Source: Liolophura sinensis (Eukaryota > Mollusca > Polyplacophora > Chitonida > Chitonidae). From it: a DNA stretch of 64,000 nucleotides. Under the pieces are notes generated by a model. The model had not been told where the DNA came from, did not search any database, and worked only from the letters and a program-made list of their open reading frames with translations. The position numbers and the translations under genes were made by a program. Positions 31,789 through 43,496 of the stretch are shown here, one piece after another. Within the stretch, counting starts at the first letter, position 1; the number at the start of each line of letters is the position of its first letter. The stretch lies in the NCBI RefSeq assembly GCF_032854445.1, contig NC_088300.1, positions 39,586,458 through 39,650,457 on the forward strand. The letters run 5' to 3'.

Positions 31789-32557
31789 ATAGCACTTCTA
31801 AAGCATCAGACGACTTGGTAATTTAGGCTGTTAAATACTTTAGTGCTGTAAAACATGGAGAAATCATAAACAATCCATCAGACACGATGCTTATTCCTCA
31901 TTTGTTAACTCTGATATTTTGTATGTATACAGTTTCTTACATAGCGTAGCCGACTAAAGCATCTACTCCTCAGTGGAAAAACAGAAAAACACAAGCTTTC
32001 ATATTTTAATTATTTTTTTTATCAGATGTATAAGCCTGTGGGACTTGAATCCATGCTATACATGTTTTGAGTTTTATGTTTTGATGATGTTCAGTGAAAT
32101 CCCTATTGTATCTCTTGCAGCGCTGGACTTAATCCGCTTGGGAGAGTCAGCTGCCAACACTTCATTCATCATTCCAAAAGTAACTTCTATTAGGACATGC
32201 TGGATCTGTTTAAATCCAATTACTAGTATAAGCCGTCTGTTTGTTTTACGTCTAAATGGTACTTTTTTTCATTTAAAGTGGTACTTAAAATTCAGTTCAT
32301 ACATTTAATGGGTAAATGTTGACTTAAAATAACTGGAAATTAACAGCGCCTATTCGAAGTACCTGCTTGAATCATTGATCGTTGCTATCCTTATCAGCTA
32401 TATCATTGCATTTAAATCATATTCAAAACTGACATCCCTAGCTGTCTCATGGATTGTCTCGGAAATCGACAGTTTGTGCAACCTGAAACTGTAATATCGC
32501 CTGGATTTGTAAAAAGATAGAATTATACCTCCCCCAAACACGCGTAACCTGTTGTGC
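31789..32557. other. Unannotated spacer
   Basis: A 111-codon plus frame (31973-32308) has no recognised domain. Contains one copy of the dispersed repeat noted near 28.63 kb. Confidence 0.45.
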
Positions 32558-32559
32558 CC

Positions 32560-33410
32560 CCTTATGAGGCGGGCAGTTAGGATTCTACCGCTCCAAGCAT
32601 GGTTACTCTGTCCAGATCCTTCGTGAGGCGGGCAGTAAGGATTCTACCGCCCTAAGCATGGTTACTCTATTCAGATCCTTCATAAGGCGGGCAGTAAGGA
32701 TTCTAACACCCCAAGCATGGTTACTCTATCGAGTTCCCTTATGAGGCGGGCAGTTAGGATTCTACCGCCCTAAGCATGGTTACTCTGTTCAGATCTTTCA
32801 TGAGGTGGGCAGTATAGATTCTAACATCCCAGGCATGGTTACTCTGTCGAGTTCCCTTATGAGGTGGGCAGTAAGGATTTCACCACCCCAAGCATGGTTA
32901 CTCTATCGAGTTCCCTTATGAGGCGGGCAGTAAGGATTTCACCACCCCAAGCATGGTTACTCTATCGAGTTCCCTTATGAGGCGGGCAGTAAGGATTCTA
33001 CCGCCCTAAGCATGGTTACTCTGTTCAGATCTTTCATGAGGTGGGCAGTATAGATTCTAACATCCCAAGCATGGTTACTCTATCGAGTTCCCTTATGAGG
33101 CGGACAGTAAGGATTCTAACACCCCAAGCATGGTTACTCTATCGAATCCCCTTATGAAGCGGGCAGTAAGGATTCCACCACCCCAAGCATGGTTACCCTA
33201 TCGAGTTCCCGTATGAGGCGGTTAGTTAGGATTCCACCTCCCCAAGCATGGTTACCCTATTGAGTCCCCGTATGAGGCGGTTAGTTGGGATTCCACCACC
33301 CCAAGCATGGTTACCCTATCGAGTCCCTTTATGAGGTGTGCAGTTAGGATTCTAACACACCAAGCATGGTTACCCTATCGTGTCCCCGTATGGGGTAGTA
33401 AGGATTATAC
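32560..33410. repeat. 59-bp minisatellite, about 14 copies
   Basis: The unit is CCTTATGAGGCGGGCAGTAA, GGATTCTACCGCCCCAAGCA, TGGTTACTCTATCGAGTTC. Two alternating variants occur, with TATCGAGTTCCCTTATGAGG or TTCAGATCTTTCATGAGGTG at the junction. The unit is not a multiple of three and no long open frame results. Copies at the right end are most diverged. Confidence 0.95.
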
Positions 33411-34228
33411 CACCCTCAAGTACGATACTGCTACACGCGGTAACCACTCGGCCACATTGCACCTCGACTCACCAACTCTCGATGAAGAAAGCCATTTAAA
33501 GATTAAATACGCCTTTATAAACAAGGCGCGAAAGACCGTGGGCGAAAAAGCGTACAACTAACAGTCGATGGAAAATTAATTTCCACCTATAAACTAAAAA
33601 ATTATTGGAGCTAAATGTAGCTGAAAATGCATTTATATGCACATCTGTCTGTCTCACCACAGGCTTAATTCCGCATCTTGCACTGCTGATTCCTATGAAT
33701 CATAGCCTACACCATCTGGAGATTCGGTGTAGCCATATGAGGCAGACACAGTTTAAATTGTTAATTTGTAAATTTCAGTCGACAAAAATTATTAAGAAAT
33801 TTCGCGAACAATTTTGTCCATATTGTTTTGGAATAAACAGGTACTCTTATTCCCGAAAACACTACTCACGTGTTACGAATGTCCATTTCTAATGTGGAAG
33901 TATGTACAAACATCTTCCAATTTGAATTAAATATTTATCTACTGACTTTTGTGTACACCAACGTTTTGTTTGTGAATCCAGGAAGTAGCCCGTGGATTAG
34001 AATGTGTCTTTCCATCACTAGGATATATGACGTGTTTCGTCCAGCGTATGAAGACGACTTATATAGCGTGCATATCTCTACGTTGCAGGTAGAAAAGTTC
34101 GTCTGTTCGTCGCCAAATATCGATGGTTTACGCTGGACACTCCAGATTCCCCACCCTCAACCCAACTCCCCCACATCATACCCACGAAAACTAACCACCA
34201 TCTTTATAGAAGACAAATACTCTTGAGT
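33411..34228. other. Unannotated spacer
   Basis: Open frames of 84-118 codons (33307-33561, 33605-33892, 33870-34226) show no recognised domain. Confidence 0.45.
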
Positions 34229-34240
34229 GTTTAGTTCATT

Positions 34241-34507
34241 TATTTATTTATTTATTGGATTGGTGTTTTACGCCGTACTCAAGAATATTTAACTTATACG
34301 ACGGCGGCCAGCATTATGGTGGGAGGAAACCGGGCAGAGCCCGGGGGAAACCCACGACCATCCGCAGGTTGCTGACAGACCTTCCCATTTACGAACGGAG
34401 AGGAAGCCAGCATGAGCTGAACTTGAACTCACAGCGACCGCATTGGTGAGAGACTCCTGGGTCATTACGATGTGCTAGGGCGCTAACCAACTGAGCCACG
34501 GAGGCCC
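34241..34507 (-). mobile_element. SINE family A, full length, reverse, with target-site duplication
   Basis: The best reverse copy: tail, TACGCCGTACTCAAGAATAT, ACGACGGCGGCCAGCATTAT, GGAGGAAACCGGGCAGAGCC, CCAGCATGAGCTGAACTTGA, and the intact tRNA-like head ending CTAACCAACTGAGCCACGGA then GGCCCC. AGTTCATT flanks both sides (34233-34240 and 34513-34520). Confidence 0.94.
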
Positions 34508-35423
34508 CGTGGAGTTCATTAAATAACAATCATGTAAATAAAAAAGATATTTATGAATTCAGACAATCTTCCTAACGGGGGCTAACAAAGCTTCAAACAA
34601 TACCTCGTAATGATTACATAGCCTATAATAGTAATAATCTTTGGTCTGAAAGATTTAATCTCATTCAGCATAATTAATAGCAATGGCTAAAGGAAATACA
34701 TCCTGCGGCAAACTTCTCAGTGAACCCATTCGCGCATGCGCAAATTTCCATACCAGATGACCTCAATTACGCATGCTGACATGAGAGGCTTGGGTGTATT
34801 CTCGGAGGTTGATAAGCCATATAGATATCGTTTTATAAACAAAAATGAAAGAAATGGAACATTTTTTGAACACTGAATAGAGTAATAAAGGGAAATAACT
34901 TTGTTTGGAAAATCTCTTCCTTTCATTTCAAACCCGCAACGATAGGCGTCTCCGGAAAGCTGACAGAACACTTTTGTAGCTCCCATTGCAAGACTCTAAA
35001 CTTGTGATGAGTGAAAAATGACAATGACAAGTGTCTATGACCTAAAACTTCCTGAAGTGGCACATGGACAAATGAGAAAACATAGCGACCTGCCGTGTGA
35101 CCGAAACAATACAATGAAAGTGAATCAAAGGCAAAACAAACAACGCTTTACTTATGGCTAGATGTCATTCTTCGCTTTTTCCCGATGTAGATAGTCTGCC
35201 ATTTCCCCTTGTGAAACCTCTTACCACTAACATTTTATACGCACTATGTATTGTCCTGAGGAAAAGCAGTCAAGGATCTACTTGATGACAGTATCGAACA
35301 GATACCAGCCGGATTCAGAGACGCATGTGTTAAATGAGTTACAGTTTAGATTTGCTACGAAGAACGGTTGGCATCAAACGCATACTCACTGAAAACACAC
35401 AATGAATACACAAGATTTTGTCT
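34508..35423. other. Unannotated spacer
   Basis: No recognised gene; short minus-strand open frames only. Confidence 0.5.
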
Positions 35424-35433
35424 CCTAAGCAAG

Positions 35434-35770
35434 AGTGAGTGAGTGCTTGGGGTTTAAGGCCGTTATATGACGACGAAGGAATATTTAGAGTGCATTTACG
35501 TGTAATGTGCCACCTTGTTGCAAGACTGATTTCCATCGCTCTTTTATACAGTGCTGCTTCACTGAGACGCCTTACCGAAGACAAGTAAACTGCTCCGCCC
35601 AAGCCATTATACTGATATGGGTCAACCAGTCGTTGCACTATCCCCTTCATGCTGAACGCCAAGCGCAAACTTCCTCTTTTAAAGTCTTAGGTGTGACTCG
35701 ACCCATGATTGATCCTGGATCTACCGCTCACGAAGCGGACGCTCTACCAACTGCGCTATCCGCGCCGGCC
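35434..35770 (-). mobile_element. SINE family B, full length, with exact target-site duplication
   Basis: Reverse copy from GTGAGTGCTTGGGGTTTAAG through CCTTGTTGCAAGACTGATTT, TGCTGCTTCACTGAGACGCC and CATTATACTGATATGGGTCA to the head CTCTACCAACTGCGCTATCC then GCGCCGGCC. CCTAAGCAAG occurs at 35424-35433 and 35771-35780, an exact 10-bp target duplication. Confidence 0.95.
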
Positions 35771-35814
35771 CCTAAGCAAGATGTGTGCTTTTATTATTTA
35801 TATAAGGATAAAAA

Positions 35815-36030
35815 TGGGTGGGTGGGTGGGTCCCGGTGGGTGGGTTACTTGTTAGCGTATCCAGGTGGGTGGGTTCCAGAGTCGTTACTCGTTAGCCTAC
35901 ACGGGTGTGTGGGTTTCGGACTAGTTACTTGTTAGCCTACACGGATGGGTGGGTCCCGGACTCGTGACACCATAGCCTACATGGGGGATGTTCACGAACT
36001 CGTTACTCCTTAGCCTGTACCGGTGAGAAG
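35815..36030. repeat. Degenerate 43-bp tandem repeat, about 5 copies
   Basis: Imperfect copies of GGTGGGTGGGTCCCGGACTC then GTTACTTGTTAGCCTACACG. Lies 35 bp beyond the SINE B insertion. Confidence 0.8.
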
Positions 36031-36899
36031 GTACTCGGCTATAGTCAGAAATCCATCTTAAAGTGCATATTTTCCTATTTTACTTTAGAAAAAGCACACT
36101 GAAGGGCGGATAATATTTGTACACATAAAAATAAAGAATTGCAAGTGAATAATTGCTAATATACTAACAGTACGCTGTTTAAAATGACTTTTAGTGTTTA
36201 TTAAAAAGCAATAACCACACGAGGAAATGAACAGCTGGCAGTAGTTAGGCATGGGTGTCGTACATCTTGTTACACAAATGAGATTGCTTGGATTATGTAC
36301 ATGGTGAGTACAGATGTCCTGAGGATGATATCCAATCATGAGGCTCACAGCATTTGTAATAAAGAAGAACTGGACGCTGTTGCTACTTAATCAGACCCGA
36401 TCACAAAGTTCAGACAGTGTCTATATGATGTGTGTACAAAGGTAGCTGTCGTCCCAAGACAAACTCTTCATCGTATATCATATATGACTAAAACAAATAA
36501 TATTTTCGCCAGAATTATTCTTGTTGGCAGCTGACAAAGTGCCTAGTTTGATTAAGCTGATTGCTTGCCGGTGATGCCAATCAATTTCATCTAACTAACA
36601 GCGGATGTCGACCGGTCGTGGCTGGACATCAACGGGTCCGGCCCTGTGCATGAGGATAGTCCCTGAGTGCACGCAAGCTCTCATATTGACACTATCATAA
36701 TACGCCCTTGTAAATGTAATTCTACCTTGTTACACTTATCATCAGAGCTGCTGGCATACTTCCCCCGTCTCTCTATAAATACTCGTGTTCGATATATCCA
36801 CGAGATATGAAGGCTGGTGACTTTTTCATGACATGCAATTTAGTATGATATTTGTGGAAGACAATTTCAGTATTCGGCGCTTGGGTGGTTACTCCGGTA
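36031..36899. other. Unannotated spacer
   Basis: No gene recognised. Confidence 0.5.
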
Positions 36900-37125
36900 T
36901 ACAATGAGTTATATCCACCTGTACCTATTTCACAATATAGGACGAGTATCCACCTATTCTACGGTACAGGACGACTTGTATCCACCTGTACGTAGTCCAC
37001 GGTATGGAATAAGTTGTATCCACTTGTAACCTGTTCCACGGTATACGAGGAGTTGAATCCACCTGAATCTAATCTACGGTATACGACAAGTTGTATCAAC
37101 CTTTACCTATTTCACGGTATAGCTC
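36900..37125. repeat. Degenerate ~43-bp tandem repeat, 5 copies
   Basis: Imperfect copies of GACGACTTGTATCCACCTGT then ACCTATTCCACGGTATA. Strongly diverged between copies. Confidence 0.85.
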
Positions 37126-37930
37126 CCCATCCCTGGTAGTTGCCATGGTAATCAACTGCCAACATTTTTCATGTAACAATTTATTCGTTGCTGACATGAA
37201 TGCCAGGTTGTACATCGCGATATATCAGGGTACCAGGCGAATGTGTATATAGTTTGTATGGTCAGTTACAATTACAGATGAAGTTTTTGGATTTACACCA
37301 TAGGTAGAAGGTAGGAATGGCGTGAGTCTGCATATATGGCCGAAAGACGAAAAAAGCAAATTGCATGAAGTGTGAGCCAAAGACGGTACGAAAACGTACA
37401 CTGCGTCATACGCCTAGCATTTCCGCCATTACTGAGGCCCAGGTTGTTAATAAATGTGTACAACACAAAGTCACGTTGATGATAGCATTAAATCATAACC
37501 TGATACGCGCATTATGTGAGCTGCTGTGTTCGTAACCATGGTAAGTTTTTATATAGTGAGGTAATGGCGGGAAATGAGTTTAAAGGCCTTCCACCTCACG
37601 ACATACAGGCCAGCGCTATGTAAAATAATAAAACACTCAGGGCAGGGAGTAAGAACAGAGCAACGACGACACTGTGGTAGTTGGCAACTGATCAGAATCA
37701 TGAGGTGAAATATAGCCTTTTGTCAATTCAGTTTAGAACATTAACCTGTACACGTGTACCGAGCCAATTCGGATACCATTTACAATTGTTTAGAACAAAA
37801 CGAACAATTTTTTTTTATCTAACGTAGCTCGTAATTACAAATGGCACAAAATGTGTAGCTAGCAGCATGTAAACCAGTTTAGTTTTTCTAGATAGTATGA
37901 GACTTCCACGTACATGTACCACTGTTGTCT
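37126..37930. other. Unannotated spacer
   Basis: No gene recognised. Confidence 0.5.
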
Positions 37931-38192
37931 TACACTCGAAAAATTATTCTGTTAAATTTACCAGAAAGTCTGTTGTCTGGGTGATGCTACAATGTATTCT
38001 GTTATTATAACACAATATTGTGTCATATTCAACAAAATATCCTGTTAGTCTAATAGAACAGTTATGTTGAATTAATGGAATATGTGTTTTATATTTAACA
38101 GAGTAATCTGCTGGAATATCAGAAAATACATCACTAGCATTTCCCCGATAACAGACTTTCTTTTGAATTTACCAGAATAATTTTTGGTGGGC
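37931..38192. mobile_element. MITE-like element with ~100-bp inverted ends
   Basis: The left end CGAAAAATTATTCTGTTAAA, GTCTGTTGTCTGGGTGATGC and the inverted right end CCAAAAATTATTCTGGTAAA, GTCTGTTATCGGGGAAATGC match over about 100 bp in this order. The whole is roughly 260 bp with no coding capacity. A decayed relative is at 8.64 kb. Confidence 0.8.
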
Positions 38193-38496
38193 GACTTCCC
38201 GCGTCAGTTTCGTAAAAAAGCTGCCAGCTGCATGGCCTGACAATCTATTCGTCCGTAAAGATGATCGAACTGTTCCGCCGAGTGCACCGACTTTCTGTCT
38301 AAGCTTTTATTTCATTTCTATATTTTGTAGTTGGAGGTAATAACATCACTAGAATCACAACTATGTGTGTCCATTAACACATTTTGGTAAAGTAAATGTT
38401 TTTAAGATTACTTTATTTATTTCATGGAGACTAAACATACATTTCGTTTTCGATCATAGAAAATCTCTCTAAACTGATCTGGGCATAGCCTTTAAG
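38193..38496. other. Unannotated spacer
   Basis: Nothing recognised. Confidence 0.5.
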
Positions 38497-38785
38497 GTAC
38501 ATGTGTTTTGTCCTGAAACATAAAAAATCTTTAAGCCACCCTCACTGTTAAGACAGAAAACCTCAAACCGCTTGTGTTTTGTCCTGAAACATAAAAGCCT
38601 CAAGCCACCGTAACTGTTAAGACAGAAAACCCCAAATCGCTTGTGTTTTGTCCTGAAACATAAAAGCCTTAAGCCACCCTTACTGTTAAGACAGAAAACC
38701 TCAAACCGCTTGTGTTTTGTCCTGAAACATAAAAGCCTTAAGCCACCCTTGCCGTGTAGACAGAAAACCCCAACCGCTTCTATTG
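38497..38785. repeat. 69-bp tandem repeat, 4 copies
   Basis: The unit is GTGTTTTGTCCTGAAACATA, AAAGCCTTAAGCCACCCTTA, CTGTTAAGACAGAAAACCTC, AAACCGCTT. GTGTTTT recurs at 38503, 38574, 38643 and 38712. Confidence 0.94.
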
Positions 38786-41027
38786 TGTTAAAAATTTGTT
38801 GGCCACCTCTTCTTGTACCGGCCTAAAGTCTTTGGTAACTTAAGTTTTGAAAACACATATATAAGAACCTGATGGCCACGTTTTGAGACTCCAGCCCCGG
38901 GTTATGCGAAATTAGACACAGTTATTAAATCATAGATTCTGGACACTTCGTCCATAGAGAAATGCACTTCCTTTAAAAATAAAGAAACTTGGAGTTTGGC
39001 AGAACGCATGGTTTTGCAGTAATATCGTTTGATTTTGACTGAAATCGCCACATAACACAGAACAACTGACAAATACTAGAAGGCCAGATATGTACACGCA
39101 TAGTGTTATCCAAGTAAGGATAATTTACAATGTCAAAATTGAAATTATCTGTCTTGTCGTAAATCAGCATAACGTGGGAGTGTTGGGATTAACAACACCA
39201 TGTGGAGAATCTCACAGATTCGATATTGAGATTCAAACAGTGTTTTGCGGCTGCTGCCCTGTTAAGAAACTTTAAAGTCATTTTATGTCTTCATCGCAAC
39301 TTTATTTTACTGGAATACTCACAGGAAAGTTACATACGACAAGAGTATAGTAGCTCGAAAATAAACCTCCACAAATCAGCTTCGTTTGTGAGAATCTAGT
39401 TACGGTAAAGGTGACAGATGCGACCATTGCTCAAGTATAGTGTAGCTGACTTCGTAGCTCAAGTGACAATGTCTGGCGAACGGGCATCTAACCAGTAGAC
39501 GCTGCTTTGTCTTGTTCACGGTGTTAGACCCTAACAAGGAGGAGAGGATAGGCGAAAGCAGATATGTCAATTAAGGGTTGGCAGAAAATCAATGGTGACA
39601 TGTCTGGAAGACAGGCCAAGCAACTTTTCATCGATTCACTTGACCTATTTCCCATAATAGTGAAACACAATTAGGGTCGATGTCAAAAAGATGACAGAGC
39701 CCAGTTGTGATGAAATTTTACAAAACTTCATGGACGAGTCACTTGGTTTTTGCAGCTGTAAGGAACAACTGCCGACATCTCCTCGCTGAGAAACTACTTC
39801 TTTGGCGTTCATTATTCTCTCGAGGCTTGCGTCAAGAAAGGTTTAAAAGCTTGAAAAGTGTGTATGCAACAGACTTGCTTCCGGAGCATGTTCGCTAGGA
39901 ATATCTAAAGGCATCTTCAGGATAATATTATATGCTGGATGGAAGTATCGTAAATCAATATACAAGTGAGAATGGTTGAGAGGTTTGTTATCGACGAATG
40001 GCTGAAACGTGTTATTGCTGATGGCTCTCTTACAAGCTAGACTTATGCATCAAACAAACTTTAAAAGCTTTCGTTAAAGAAAGAATTTTTTCTAATACTT
40101 GGAATAAATGGAAGAAAACGGTAACTTTTAACTGTAAAACTTCAATGTAACATGTGTATAAGAAATAAAACTGATGAAAATTTTGTTGAAAACATGCTCT
40201 CAAGATAATACATGTGTACGCATTACACACCTTTTCTTAGAAAAAGGTTACATGATCTGTGTATATTCACAGTGAGGTTGGAATGTTATACTACGTTACC
40301 TCACGTAACGCTTACGTGAATACCTACGTCACAGAAATCTCCTACTTGAGTTGATTCTGATAAGTGTTGGCTTACAGACTAGAAGTTCTCGTTCACCACG
40401 CCACGCCGCCAACCAGTGTTATCAGCGGAAGTCAAATCATGCAAGTCAGTCTCCTGTGATAATTTCCACTCAGAAGATCACTCCAGCTTCCACCGTTCCT
40501 GCAAGTGGAATATAACTGTACATCATACCATAAATCTTAAAATAATTACACGGATATACATGTGGAATACGACTGGCGGAAATAATCTCATAAGAGCTTG
40601 TTCTATCCCATGGAAAGTAGACTGTTCACAGAGTGTAAAGGGAATATTTGCATGCGGTGATAATATTACAGAGTGTCATGTATAAATATACATGGCAACA
40701 AAACAAATTAACACAAACAAGACTCATAAAAGATGTAAGAAAATGAGCAATCAAACTGAAACTAAAACAAGATAATCTGTTACATCTGACGGCATAAATG
40801 TTCTCAAGCAAAACTTCAACATCCAAGTGAGGAACCTCTAACCCCAATCTCACACTGTGCCTGACGTCATGAGGAAAGCAAACAGGTGAAAAACGGAAAA
40901 GGACTCATTAGATACTACGATTCAAACATTAACAAACAATGAACGCCTCCTTCGATACACTTCTCCAACATTTCTTTGAACTCGATTACACCCACCATCG
41001 ATCAAAGGTTAAGCGGTGCAGCAGGAA
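38786..41027. other. 2.2 kb without a supported gene
   Basis: Short open frames only (60-90 codons). The 89-codon frame at 40416-40685 has eight Cys but no recognised pattern or signal sequence. Confidence 0.45.
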
Positions 41028-41510
41028 TTACACGGCGTCCACCTCTACTCGGCAGTGTTGTCGTCTTGTCATTATTAGCGTCACAAGTCTCAGTGTAAGT
41101 TCGCTGTAGACTCCCCACACTGCCTCTGGTAACGAATACTGAAGTGGTAATTCCGCACTGGTCCAACTCCCAAGACCATCTAACAAGCTGGCCTTGTCGT
41201 AATTTGAATCTAAGGGTACACTCCTTCTCAAGTAAATCATGTTCTCATTTTTTGATAAAGATGACATGGACCTCGCCTCAATCTGCGACTCGCTTACCCC
41301 ATGATCTTTCCTTTTTCCATCTTGCATTTGGGAGTGTATAGCCCAGACAGTATTACATGAGCCTGTATCAAGAACGAAGGACAATGTAGGAGTTGCAGTG
41401 AGTTTTTCTTTCAGATGTCGGAACAGCTCTTCTTCTTTCCCCCCACACGAATGCTGCACCTCCCTTATCAACTGATGAGATGGGGCTGCTACATGGGAGT
41501 ATTCTCTCAC
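41028..41510 (-). pseudogene. Gypsy RT-connection / RNase H fragment
   Basis: A 160-codon frame with REYSHVAAPSHQLIREV, EEELFRHLKEKLTATPTLSF and VLDTGSCNTVWAIHSQMQDG. These correspond to the Gypsy connection (..IA.PLH.L.., F..LK..LT..P.L) and RNase H start (.LDTDAS....GAVLSQ.QDG). The acidic pair DAS is changed to GSC, and the C-terminal half has no clear match. A pseudogene within the relic element. Confidence 0.82.
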
Positions 41511-41838
41511 ATAACCTCTGCAGTAATTTATTCTCTTTTATTTCCATCAGAAGATCTGGTTTTGGTTTCGGCTGATTACAGGCTCTAGAAATGCACTTTG
41601 GAAAACGTAATTCTCTAGTTGGTGGTACTCGCCCATCAAGTTCCGGGGTAAAAAGAAGACCGATCCGATGAAACTATCCAACCACGCCTCGAGTCTATTG
41701 AGCGGAAGGCATATTTCAATATCATTCTTTCCAATATTGATCATTTTATTCTAGTCCAAAGACCATCCCTCTCAGCCATCTTTCTTGCGTACAAGGACAA
41801 TTGGTGATGCTGTGTAGTTAACATGCCTCTTCATTCCG

Positions 41839-42037
41839 TGGCTCCGTGGTTCAGTTGGTTAGCACGCTAGCACAGGGTAATGACCCAGGAGCCTCACACC
41901 AATGCGGTCGCTGTGAGTTCATGTCCAGCTCATGCCCGGCTTCCTCTCCGGCCTTACGTTGGAAGGTCTTCCAGCAAACTGCGGATGGTCGTGGGTTCCC
42001 CCTGGAAAAACACCAATCAAATAAATAAATAAATAAA
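41839..42037 (+). mobile_element. SINE family A nested in the Gypsy relic, with 11-bp target duplication
   Basis: Head GGCTCCGTGGTTCAGTTGGT, AATGACCCAGGAGCCTCACA and CAGCTCATGCCCGGCTTCCT, then a deletion of about 90 bp from GTGGGTTCCCCC straight to AAAAACACCAATCAAATAAA. Exact TCTTCATTCCG flanks it at 41828-41838 and 42038-42048. It is opposite in orientation to the Gypsy element. Confidence 0.95.
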
Positions 42038-42250
42038 TCTTCATTCCGGAAAGCTGAAGGCGGCTATCTAGCTGGCTGTTGTACAGGCTTCGACGATCCG
42101 GCACTCAGTGGATATGGAAGACACCAGTGAAACACCCAAGTCAGATATGTCTGTGGTAATGATATATGCATATCTGGAAAGGAAGTCAGCCATTTCATGT
42201 TTCTGCACAGGTTCGTAAATTTCGATTTAAGATTTAAGATTAAGATTTCT

Positions 42251-42756
42251 TCGAACACACTGGAGATGTGCGTTTTTTTCTTTTAAACTTGGGACACGTA
42301 CAGGGATCTCTCGCCTTATCTACATGCACGACCTTATAGGGAAGCAGGACCAAGTTCAACAGTCTTTGTTACTTACCGACTGATGAGCCCTACACGCCAC
42401 GATCTTTTTACTTCCACCAGGATTGACAACATAAACAATCAAACTATATGCGCTTACCTAAAACTAGGTTGTCCCACGTCAGGCTGTCCACCAGTAAGCA
42501 GACCCCATTCAGCAGTAACATCGGACACCTTTGAAGAAGTCAGTTCTTTTTTTTTTCTCGTAATTACATTTCTATTCACGAAACTTTTACCTTGGCCCTA
42601 ACCGGCTTCCGTACATATCATTTGGTCTATAAAACATCTCAAACTCATCAAATCGACAACTGGGTCAGTGGGTATCTCTACTCACTATCCTTGATTGTGT
42701 CTCAGTTTGTTTTGCCTGGGATTCTGATTTTTTTTTCTTTTGGTTAGGCTGTTCCA
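42251..42756. other. Unannotated spacer
   Basis: May include more of the decayed retroelement, but no motif is recognisable. Confidence 0.4.
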
Positions 42757-43043
42757 TTGTGTATAACATTAGACTGTACCGTTGTGCATAACATTAGGCT
42801 GTACCATTGTGTGTATCTGCTAGCGCAGGGTAATGACCCAGGAGTCTCTCACCAATGCGGCCACTGTGAGTTCACGTCCAGCTCATGCTGGCTTCCTGTC
42901 CGGTCGTACGTGGGAAGGTCTTCCAGCAACCTGCGGATGGTCGTGGGTCTCCCCCAGGCTCTTCCCGGTTTCCACCCAACATAATGCTGGCCGCCGTCGT
43001 ATAAGTTAAATATTCTTGAGTACGGCGTAAAACACCAATCCAA

Positions 43044-43074
<31 letters not shown>

Positions 43075-43216
43075 AACACTAGGCTGTGCCGTTGTGTATA
43101 ACATTAGGCTGTACGTTGTGTATAACATTAGGCTGCACCACTGTGTATAACATTAGGCTGTAGCATTGTGTATAACATTAGGTTCTACCATTGTGTATAA
43201 CATTAGGCTGTACCGT
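42757..43216. repeat. ~25-bp minisatellite interrupted by a SINE
   Basis: Copies of TTAGGCTGTACCATTGTGTA then TAACA occur at 42750-42808 and resume at 43074-43216, about ten in total. A family A SINE splits the array, and a family B SINE ends it on the right. One more diverged copy (AATATTAGGCTCTACC) follows the second SINE near 43,485. Confidence 0.92.
42809..43075 (+). mobile_element. SINE family A inside a minisatellite
   Basis: 5'-truncated at CTGCTAGCGCAGGGTAATGA, then complete: CAGCTCATGCTGGCTTCCTG, GGATGGTCGTGGGTCTCCCC, CATAATGCTGGCCGCCGTCG and a long (AATA)n tail of about 40 bp. Confidence 0.94.
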
Positions 43217-43470
43217 TGTATCAGCATGAAGGGGATAGTGCAATGACTGGTTGACCCGTATCAGTATAATGGCTCGGGCGGGGCCGCTTACTTGCCTTCG
43301 GTAAGTCGTCTCAGTGAAGCAGCACTAAATAAAAGAGCGGTGGAAATCCGTCCTGCAACAAGGAGGCACATTGCACGTACATGCACCCTAATGATTTCTT
43401 AGTCGTCATATGACTGAAAAATTGTTGACTACGACGTTTAAACCCCAAGCACTCACTCACTCACTCACTG
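43217..43470 (+). mobile_element. SINE family B, 5'-truncated
   Basis: Begins ATCAGCATGAAGGGGATAGT, with no tRNA head, then GACTGGTTGACCCGTATCAG, GAAATCCGTCCTGCAACAAG and ACCCCAAGCACTCACTCACT. Inserted in the same 25-bp minisatellite as the preceding SINE A. Confidence 0.93.
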
Positions 43471-43496
43471 TACCTTTGTATATAATATTAGGCTCT

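Larger units (their letters stand above)
41028..42250 (-). mobile_element. Degraded Ty3/Gypsy retrotransposon pol relic, split by a SINE
   Basis: Read on the minus strand, the order is: a linker with degenerate residues typical of the segment just before Gypsy reverse transcriptase (42245-42049); the RT opening ASPIVLVRKKDG (about 41790-41820); an RT block with LPLNRLEAWLDSFIGSVFF and MGEYHQLE (within 41547-41744); and RT-connection/RNase H sequence (41028-41510). Stops and frameshifts interrupt it. The RT part holding the YxDD catalytic motif is absent: the thumb/connection sequence follows YHQLE after only about 50 codons, so roughly 100 residues are deleted. No LTRs or primer-binding site were recognised. 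It is inactive. Confidence 0.85.
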
